Assembly (NCBI RefSeq): GCF_042683685.1
Contig: NZ_JBHUOP010000002.1
Span: 434,001 to 498,000, forward strand
Reading direction: 5' to 3'
Source of the DNA: Timonella corticicola
GTDB taxonomy: Bacteria > Actinomycetota > Actinomycetes > Actinomycetales > Cellulomonadaceae
Length of the DNA stretch: 64,000 nucleotides
The notes under the pieces were generated by a model, which saw only the letters and a list, made by a program, of their open reading frames with translations, had not been told where the DNA came from and ran no database searches. This document shows, piece by piece, positions 58,720 to 64,000 of this stretch. Position 1 is the first letter of the stretch; every line of letters starts with the position of its first letter. The position numbers and the translations under genes are program-made.

Positions 58720-61628
58720 ACCCGGCCCCCAGCACGCTCGAACTTCTTGATGGACTCGACCACCTTGCGGCCTACTTCCTCGGTCGCTGTCAGGGCGTTC
58801 ACGGTGATCTGATAGGTCACCGATCCGGCGGCTTGAGGTTGTGCCCCGTTGGGCAGGGTTGGAGATAGCGACGGGTTGTAGCCGTCTGTGACCAGGCCGG
58901 TGACCTTTTTCATCGACTTAGCCACCCGTGAGGCTTCGTCGGTCAAGCCGAGCGCCAGGCCCTCGGTGGTGAACTGGCCAAACGTGCGAAATAGTTTGGA
59001 TGGGGACGCGATGCCCAGTTCCTTCTTGACCCATTTCGCGAGGGTTTTAGCGAGTTTCTTCGCGGCGTTCTCGGTTTTCTTTGCAGAGGCGGTGAGTCCA
59101 TCCACTAGGCCTTGGGCCGCGTCGATTCCCACGTTGAACATGTCACGAGAGACTGTCTTACCCACCGAGAGTGAGGACTTCTCGATAGATGCCCAGTCGG
59201 CCTTGATCGCCGCGTTCGCTGCGGTTGATCCCTTGCCCTTGGCCAGCAGAGCGTTGGCGACTTCTACGCCGTCATCCCAGCCCAGCCCGGCCACGTGCTG
59301 CACCAGGGATGAAGGCCAGCCCTTGGCCACGAGGTCTTTCATGCGGGCGGCAAAGGTCTTGGCTTTCTTCGCCAGACCGGAGACGTAGGAGGCCACATCC
59401 TTCTTGGTGGTCTTGCCCTTGGCTATGTTGCCGTCTTCGTCTTTGGCCACCACCGATCCCAGGTTGACCGCACCGCTCAAACTTGAGGCGATTTGATCGC
59501 GCATGGAGCGGCGGGCATCGAGTAGGGCCTTGAGTTGATCCTTGGCTTTGGTCAGTTTCTTGACCGTCGCGTCATGGGTTTTCCACAGTGCATCGAGGTC
59601 GCGACCCTGGGCGCGCACGTACTCCACCAGAGCGTTCTTGCCTTGGAGGTGCTTAGCGTCTTTGATCTTGTTGGCTATCTTGGTGATCGCCGCGCCAGCG
59701 CGTTCGCGGTTCTTGTCCAGACCCGATACGAGACCTTGAACGATGTTTGCGCCGTAGCCTTCGAACACCTTGGATGGGGAGTTGATGCCCAGGATCGACT
59801 TGAACTTGTTCTTGATACCAGAGCCGATAGCGGATAGCGCTTCACCAGGCGCAGACGCGAGGGACTTGAGTCCACCCACCAGGCCGCGAATGATGTTCTT
59901 ACCGATCTCGCCCATACCGCTGGCGAGGTTTTTGAACGTGTTACGGATACCGTCTGTCATGGACTTGACGATCTGTTTGATTCCAGACCACGCGCCAGAC
60001 CAGTCGCCCTTCATGATCGAGGTGACGGTTTTGATAATCCCCTGGATCACACCCAGCGCGGTCTTGATGACGTTCTTGATCTGGTTCCAGATGGTCTTAA
60101 TGACCACGCCCATGTTTTTGAACACGGTCCCCACGCTCGATCCCATAATCGAGAACAGGCGTTTGATGTAGTTGATCAGTGGAGGGCCTACCGCGTCCCA
60201 GGCCGCTTTCATGCGTGGCCACATCACGTCCCAGTAGGCTTTCAACTCTTTGAGGACGGGCTGGATAGCGCGCATAGCGCCCTGGAACGTGGACTTGATG
60301 CCAGACCAGATACGGTCCCAGGTGCGTTTGCCGGTCTCGGTCTTGGTGAAAAACCACACCAGGCCAGCGGTCAGTGCGGCCACCGCTGCAATCACGAGGC
60401 CGATAGGGTTGAGGGCCATCGCGGCGTTGAGGGCCACTTGGGCGGCTTTGGCTGCGACGACAGCGGCTTTCCAGATCGCCATGACTTTGATGTAGGCGTT
60501 GTACCCGGCCACAGCGGACGCAATCACGGTGACCAGGGGCAGCAGCCAGTCATGGTTGTTTTTGATCCACTGCGCTGTGGTCTGTAGGGCCGCGTAGGCG
60601 GCTTGCAGGGTGGCAATGAACGCGGCCAGGACCGTTTGGCCTATCTCGGTGAGTTTCGCGCCCAACTCTTCGAGGGTGGCCCGGTTCGAGGTGATCCATG
60701 CGCCGAGTTCTTTGAGGGCGGGCACCACTGTTGTGGTGATCCACGTGCCCAGGTTTTGCAGGGCGGGGATCACGGTCCCTTCGACCCAGCGGCCAAAGGT
60801 TTGACCGAGTTTTTCGGCCAGTGGTGCAATCTTGTCTAGGAGACCGGTGATCCCGGTGAAGCCCTTTTTGAAGTAGGGGAATACGCCCTTGAGGAACGCT
60901 TCACCACCGCGTGAGAGTGCGGCCAGCATGTTGTTCCATGCTCCACGAGTGGTGTTACCCATCGCTTCGGCGGCGTTGCCCACGGTGCCTTCGAGAACGC
61001 TGGCGAAGTCCTCGGCACTGACCTTGCCGCCTGAGACCATCTTGCGTAGCTCGGTGCCGTTGACCTTGTAGTGCTCGGCTAGTTTCGTCCAGATCGGGAT
61101 ACCACGATCCGCTATCTGGTTCAGTTCAGTGGTCGAGACCTTCCCAGCGGTCCAGACCTTGTTGAGGATCGACCCCATCTCATTCAGGCCAACCTTTGCC
61201 AGGGCTGCGGTGTTCGCGGTCAGTTTCAGGGTGCGGGTCAGTTTCTCCCCCGGCTTGATCCCCGCCGCCACCGCCGTTGACGCGATAGTGGCCGCGTCAC
61301 CCAGACCGAACGCGGTGCCCTTCACCGATTCCAGGGCTGAGCCCATGATCTTGTCGATGGATTTCGTGGAGTGGCCCAGACCTTCGAGGGACGCACGTGC
61401 GTCCTCGATCTTCATAGCACGGTCAAAGCCACCCTTGATCGCCACGGCAGCGATAGCCACGGCAAGACCGGCAGCAGCGCCGGTGGCTTTCTTGAGAAAG
61501 CCACCGACCTTTTTCACGCCGTTGCCGACCTTGGACAGGCCGGTTTCGGTGGACAGGTTTTTCATGGACTTGGCGAAGTTCTTGGTGTCTGCCAGCACCG
61601 CGATAGTGATCGCGTGTTTGTTCGCCAT
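58716..61628 (-). CDS. Phage tape measure protein
   Basis: This 970-residue protein sets the tail length. The N-terminal TMP domain holds TELNQIADRGIPIWTKLAEH, a hallmark of siphovirus tape measures. Hydrophobic stretches follow (about 360-430), then long helical repeats with IKSTFQGAMRAIQ and IWNQIKNVIKTALGVIQGII. It has GINSPSKVFEGYGANIVQGL and GIASPSKLFRTFGQFTTEGL repeats near 630 and 900. It starts 2 bp after the frameshifted chaperone product ends. Confidence 0.93.
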   Translation of the reverse strand: MANKHAITIAVLADTKNFAKSMKNLSTETGLSKVGNGVKKVGGFLKKATGAAAGLAVAIAAVAIKGGFDRAMKIEDARASLEGLGHSTKSIDKIMGSALESVKGTAFGLGDAATIASTAVAAGIKPGEKLTRTLKLTANTAALAKVGLNEMGSILNKVWTAGKVSTTELNQIADRGIPIWTKLAEHYKVNGTELRKMVSGGKVSAEDFASVLEGTVGNAAEAMGNTTRGAWNNMLAALSRGGEAFLKGVFPYFKKGFTGITGLLDKIAPLAEKLGQTFGRWVEGTVIPALQNLGTWITTTVVPALKELGAWITSNRATLEELGAKLTEIGQTVLAAFIATLQAAYAALQTTAQWIKNNHDWLLPLVTVIASAVAGYNAYIKVMAIWKAAVVAAKAAQVALNAAMALNPIGLVIAAVAALTAGLVWFFTKTETGKRTWDRIWSGIKSTFQGAMRAIQPVLKELKAYWDVMWPRMKAAWDAVGPPLINYIKRLFSIMGSSVGTVFKNMGVVIKTIWNQIKNVIKTALGVIQGIIKTVTSIMKGDWSGAWSGIKQIVKSMTDGIRNTFKNLASGMGEIGKNIIRGLVGGLKSLASAPGEALSAIGSGIKNKFKSILGINSPSKVFEGYGANIVQGLVSGLDKNRERAGAAITKIANKIKDAKHLQGKNALVEYVRAQGRDLDALWKTHDATVKKLTKAKDQLKALLDARRSMRDQIASSLSGAVNLGSVVAKDEDGNIAKGKTTKKDVASYVSGLAKKAKTFAARMKDLVAKGWPSSLVQHVAGLGWDDGVEVANALLAKGKGSTAANAAIKADWASIEKSSLSVGKTVSRDMFNVGIDAAQGLVDGLTASAKKTENAAKKLAKTLAKWVKKELGIASPSKLFRTFGQFTTEGLALGLTDEASRVAKSMKKVTGLVTDGYNPSLSPTLPNGAQPQAAGSVTYQITVNALTATEEVGRKVVESIKKFERAGGRV

Positions 61629-61630
61629 GG

Positions 61631-61795
61631 TTAGTCCTGTTCGAGGGTGTCTAGGAGTTCGTCAAAAACCTGGTAGTCGGCAATCGTTAGTCGATTGAAG
61701 TCGCGCCAGGAGATAGGTCCACCGGATCGGTTGACTCTGATCCAGCGGGCAACGGCGGCTGTGGATATGTGGGAATCTGATCCAGTGCTTTTGGG
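61631..61795 (-). CDS. Frameshift extension of the tail assembly chaperone (-1 product)
   Basis: From CCCAAAA at 61795-61789 a -1 shift continues the frame to TAA at 61631, giving a product of about 146 residues (62070 to 61631). The new tail reads STGSDSHISTAAVARWIRVN, then SGGPISWRDFNRLTIADYQV and ends EQD. This SWRDF-type C-terminus is the known hallmark of the second chaperone in such phages. It ends 2 bp before the tape measure ATG. Confidence 0.8.
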   Translation of the reverse strand, partial: PKSTGSDSHISTAAVARWIRVNRSGGPISWRDFNRLTIADYQVFDELLDTLEQD

Positions 61796-62070
61796 TCTTC
61801 CTCATCGGATTCCTCGGCCTCTTCCTCGTCGTTGTCGAGGTGGGTTTCCATGAGGGTTTGCGCGTCTTCCAGCGTCAAGCCCAGCGCTTCGTTCCAGGTG
61901 AACCGGGAGTTCACGAACCGCTTGGTCAAGATGTAGGCCAGTGCGGCCATTTGCGCGGAGGTGAACGAATCCCCGATGTTGCCCAGGTCAAAGCCGCCCT
62001 GCTTTTCCAGGACGGACAACTCTCCTAGGGTCAGTTGTGAGAACTTGATCTTCTGAGGCTGTGTGGTCAT
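61687..62070 (-). CDS. Phage tail assembly chaperone (zero-frame product)
   Basis: This 127-residue protein corresponds to gpG-like chaperones, which coat the tape measure before tail assembly. It has a helical N-terminus (KIKFSQLTLGELSVLEKQGG) and an acidic tail (NDEEEAEESDEEDPKALDQI). The slippery heptamer CCCAAAA lies near the acidic tail, and a -1 shift yields the longer second product. ATG at 62070 overlaps the upstream gene by 4 bp. Confidence 0.85.
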   Translation of the reverse strand: MTTQPQKIKFSQLTLGELSVLEKQGGFDLGNIGDSFTSAQMAALAYILTKRFVNSRFTWNEALGLTLEDAQTLMETHLDNDEEEAEESDEEDPKALDQIPTYPQPPLPAGSESTDPVDLSPGATSID

Positions 62071-62468
62071 GTGAGTTTTTCCTTGTCAAGAATGTCGATC
62101 AGGGCCGCTTCGAACTCGCGCAGGATGCGGGGCATCTGCTCTGCGCGGGCTTGGTCGAGGAACGGGTTTGCAGGGATGTTGCGGGCAGGCCACCCGTAAT
62201 GGATCACGCCTGCGTAGGGGACGGACGCGTATCCGGCCCGTACCACGGCTTTGGTTTTGGTCTTCGATGCACGGATCGTGCCCGCCAGAGCGCCGGAGCG
62301 TGTGGGTGGGCGTGCCGCGTGGACCACGATCATGCCGAGCGAGTGCATGACTTCCTTCATGTCCTCGGCAGCAGCCCCGGCACGCGACATGGCGCGTAGG
62401 GTGTCGCGCAGGCCGGTGACGCGGACTTGTACCCCGTCACCGGCTGCGAGAGTGAACGCGTCAGACAT
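62067..62468 (-). CDS. Phage HK97 gp10-like / tail completion protein
   Basis: This 133-residue protein (MSDAFTLAAGDGVQVRVTGL, then RDTLRAMSR and ending EFEAALIDILDKEKLT) has the alpha-beta layout of HK97 gp10-like neck or tail proteins. The core PYAGVIHYGWPARNIPANPF is typical of this family. Starts at 62468, overlapping the major tail gene by 1 bp, not at the longer 62519 frame. Confidence 0.75.
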   Translation of the reverse strand: MSDAFTLAAGDGVQVRVTGLRDTLRAMSRAGAAAEDMKEVMHSLGMIVVHAARPPTRSGALAGTIRASKTKTKAVVRAGYASVPYAGVIHYGWPARNIPANPFLDQARAEQMPRILREFEAALIDILDKEKLT

Positions 62469-62896
62469 TACGGTTCGGTGGTAGCGCCGACCTTGGTCGG
62501 TTCGCCTTCGACTTCCCACTCCAACTCGAACGTGTGAGTGGTCTGCGAGCCTGCTTCACCACCGATAGAGGGCTTGCGACCGATCTTGACCATGCCGATA
62601 AAGTGCGGCTGGTCATCGGTAGGTTCAGCGTTACCCCACGGCGCGGCAGTGAACGGCACAGTTTCGCCGGACTGTTCCCACGCGTAGGTCCAAAACGATT
62701 CGGTGTCAGTGGACTGGATCGCGGTCATAGACAGCGTCCACGGGGTTTCACCGTCTGGGTTGCAATAGGTGACGGTGTCGGTGTCTGGGTCACCTGGTGC
62801 AAGCGTCCAACTGGTCACGTCGCACTTGTAGTCCGTGCCCGGTGTGCCCAGTTTCATCAGGAGGTATTTACCCTTGATGCGGGTTGATTCAGCCAT
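62468..62896 (-). CDS. Phage major tail protein
   Basis: This 142-residue beta-rich protein (MAESTRIKGKYLLMKLGTPG, then SWTLAPGDPDTDTVTYCNPD) forms the tail tube. The layout (N-arm, beta sandwich, ending in a TTHTFELEWEVEGEPTKV strand pair) matches siphovirus tail-tube proteins. It is followed by the gp10-like gene and then the chaperone, a slightly unusual order. Confidence 0.78.
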   Translation of the reverse strand: MAESTRIKGKYLLMKLGTPGTDYKCDVTSWTLAPGDPDTDTVTYCNPDGETPWTLSMTAIQSTDTESFWTYAWEQSGETVPFTAAPWGNAEPTDDQPHFIGMVKIGRKPSIGGEAGSQTTHTFELEWEVEGEPTKVGATTEP

Positions 62897-62911
62897 GATG
62901 TACGGCCCTTT

Positions 62912-63289
62912 CTATCTGTCGATTTCGACCGTCACACCGATGGAGACGGCTGGAAAACTGGTGGCTCCCCCGATGACCAGGGAATAGGGTTCAGAGATGC
63001 CACCGAGTGCGAGGCGGTAGTCATCGCCCAGGTTCTCGAACACGGTTTCCGCCATCTGTTCGAGCTGATCGAGGGCGGTTTCTGGTTGCTGCGTGGCTGG
63101 TGCCACGAGGCGCAGTTCGTAGGTGATCAAGGCTTTGGTGAACACCATGCCGTCGCTGACGTAGGGGTCACCGGGTACGAGGATCGCGCACGGTGGGCGT
63201 AGTGCGGGTGGGAGCATCGCGTGGGTGTGGATCGTGGTTTCGTCCTCGATCACCTGGGCGGTGGTACGGCGTGTGGAGGTTAGTTTCAT
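62912..63289 (-). CDS. Phage tail terminator-like protein
   Basis: This protein of about 125 residues (MKLTSTRRTTAQVIEDETTI, then PAVSIGVTVEIDR at the end) fits the gpU/tail-terminator class by size, position after the connector, and alpha-beta outline. The ATG at 63289 overlaps the connector stop (ATGA), so the longer frame to 63307 is not needed. Confidence 0.6.
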   Translation of the reverse strand: MKLTSTRRTTAQVIEDETTIHTHAMLPPALRPPCAILVPGDPYVSDGMVFTKALITYELRLVAPATQQPETALDQLEQMAETVFENLGDDYRLALGGISEPYSLVIGGATSFPAVSIGVTVEIDR

Positions 63290-63594
63290 CAGAACGCCGG
63301 TACCCATCGCCGTAGCAGCGGATAGGTGGTGATCATCGGATCGAGTGGGGCAGGGATACCCGCCCCGTTCTCGGTGATCCCGCCATAGGCGGCGGGTGTC
63401 GCGATACGGCGGGCCGAGAGTTTCGAGGCCGTTTCCAGGTAGGCCTGATCCATGACCGGATCAGGCACCTGGTTTTGTCCTACGAACTTGTCCACCAGGT
63501 CCCGCGCTGCGTCCAGGTGCCCTTGGAGCACTGCGCTATCGGTGACCTGGTCCCCGATGTAGGCGCGAAACTGAGGGACAGATGGGATCGGCAT
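63289..63594 (-). CDS. Phage head-tail connector protein
   Basis: This 101-residue mostly helical protein (FRAYIGDQVTDSAVLQGHLD, then AARDLVDKFVG, later AYLETASKLSARRIATPAAY) is of the gp6/Phage_connector type that joins portal and tail. It overlaps the capsid gene by 1 bp. Confidence 0.7.
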   Translation of the reverse strand: MPIPSVPQFRAYIGDQVTDSAVLQGHLDAARDLVDKFVGQNQVPDPVMDQAYLETASKLSARRIATPAAYGGITENGAGIPAPLDPMITTYPLLRRWVPAF

Positions 63595-64000
63595 CAGTCA
63601 CCTGAGCCTGGGGTGATGACCACCGGGACGATAGCCTTGGGGATTTCGTGGGCGATTGCCTCGTAGAAATACAGGCTAAAGTCCTTGGACAGGTTGATGA
63701 TGTTCTCATCTTGCAGGCGCGCCACCGGTGAGGTGTACGAGCGGATCGCGAGCGGGTTGGTGAACGCGGCACCTTCTGCGGCCTGCTTGAGGTTCAGGCG
63801 CACTTCCACGCCAGCCAGGTTGCCGGTCAACGCCTTGGGGCTGATCCGTCCGATAGAGTTCGTGCCGTCATCCACGACAGTCATCAACGGACGGCCCGCC
63901 GAATCGGTGAGCGTGGCCAGGGTCTTAAAGATGCCCTTGGAGGTCACCAACTTATCCAGCGGCAATCCCAGGTCGATGAACTTTTCCGCTGCGTCGATGA
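63594..64000 (-). CDS. Phage major capsid protein (C-terminal part, cut by window edge)
   Basis: The frame is open to the right edge, with about 135 residues visible: IDAAEKFIDLGLPLDKLVTS, then ATLTDSAGRPLMTVVDDGTN and FYEAIAHEIPKAIVPVV. This resembles the A-domain end of HK97-fold capsids by position and character. The TTG at 63965 is an internal Leu, not the start. Confidence 0.7.
   Translation of the reverse strand, partial: IDAAEKFIDLGLPLDKLVTSKGIFKTLATLTDSAGRPLMTVVDDGTNSIGRISPKALTGNLAGVEVRLNLKQAAEGAAFTNPLAIRSYTSPVARLQDENIINLSKDFSLYFYEAIAHEIPKAIVPVVITPGSGD

Larger units (their letters stand above)
53962..64000. mobile_element. Siphovirus-type prophage (left end to beyond the window)
   Basis: From the att site, a tyrosine integrase (plus) is followed by minus-strand genes: holin-like proteins, endolysin, tail tip, tape measure, tail assembly chaperone with frameshift, major tail protein, tail completion, connector and the end of a major capsid protein. 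The genes overlap by 1-4 bp as in one late operon. GC is higher than in the flanking chromosome. Terminase, portal, immunity and replication genes lie beyond 64000. Confidence 0.92.

Noticed and set aside
1..64000. CRISPR array, insertion sequence, or rRNA genes
   Set aside because: I saw no regularly spaced direct repeats, no transposase gene and no rRNA sequence in the window.

Overview
The window reads as the chromosome of a high-GC Gram-positive bacterium (Actinomycetota). The evidence is a dnaK-grpE-dnaJ-hspR operon preceded by HAIR-type HspR operators, a DUF2510 membrane protein, a DUF4235 protein, many GTG/TTG starts, and an actinobacterial siphovirus prophage in a tRNA-Arg site. GC content is moderate for the phylum by eye. 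A cell-anchored GH18 chitinase, a PL3 pectate lyase with a ricin-type lectin domain, a GH42 beta-galactosidase and a GH6 cellulase suggest a plant-, litter- or soil-associated saprophyte. The family Actinomycetaceae or a relative is possible, but I cannot name the genus from sequence alone.

Layout. 0-2.4 kb: betaine/proline-type ABC importer genes proW and proV (minus). 2.4-8.6 kb: an AT-richer gap, a GH18 chitinase, a hypothetical protein, a HAD phosphatase, a lipoprotein, and an XRE regulator/membrane protein pair with two operator boxes, followed by a broken copy of the 3' end of the HAD gene. 8.8-13.5 kb: tRNA-Ser(CGA), tadA, upp, a Cys-rich leader peptide before an orphan winged-helix regulator, pectate lyase, and a DUF1540 protein with a perfect 26-bp palindrome upstream. 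13.7-18.2 kb: hspR, dnaJ, grpE, dnaK (minus), with an unexplained structured segment between grpE and dnaJ. 18.4-31.5 kb: a secreted repeat protein, a MarR / pyrimidine-dimer glycosylase / MMPL exporter operon with its palindrome, Ohr, two membrane acyltransferases, a GlsB-type protein, a BASS transporter, a polysaccharide pyruvyl transferase and a GNAT.

31.6-35.6 kb: thiBPQ thiamine importer under a TPP riboswitch. 35.8-44.3 kb: DUF4235 protein, GH42 beta-galactosidase divergent from its LacI regulator, a NERD protein, a secreted CAP-domain protein, a FrnE-like DsbA oxidoreductase and a cold-shock protein. 44.6-49.3 kb: membrane proteins, an MFS transporter, a GNAT and a second cold-shock protein.

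50.1-53.7 kb is the most unusual locus. A small protein combines a sigma region-4-like helix-turn-helix with an anti-sigma zinc motif. Next comes a 678-residue polypeptide joining an ECF sigma factor, a zinc anti-sigma motif, a transmembrane helix, a long acidic Pro/Thr/Glu linker and an extracellular domain. A GH6 cellulase starts 11 bp after it. This could be a one-protein transmembrane sensor that controls cellulose use.

53.96 kb to the right edge is a prophage. The 3' end of tRNA-Arg(ACG) forms the att site, followed by a tyrosine integrase (plus). On the minus strand, from the right edge leftward, lie capsid, connector, tail (with a -1 frameshift site in the chaperone gene), tape measure, endolysin and holin genes. 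The immunity and packaging genes lie beyond the window.
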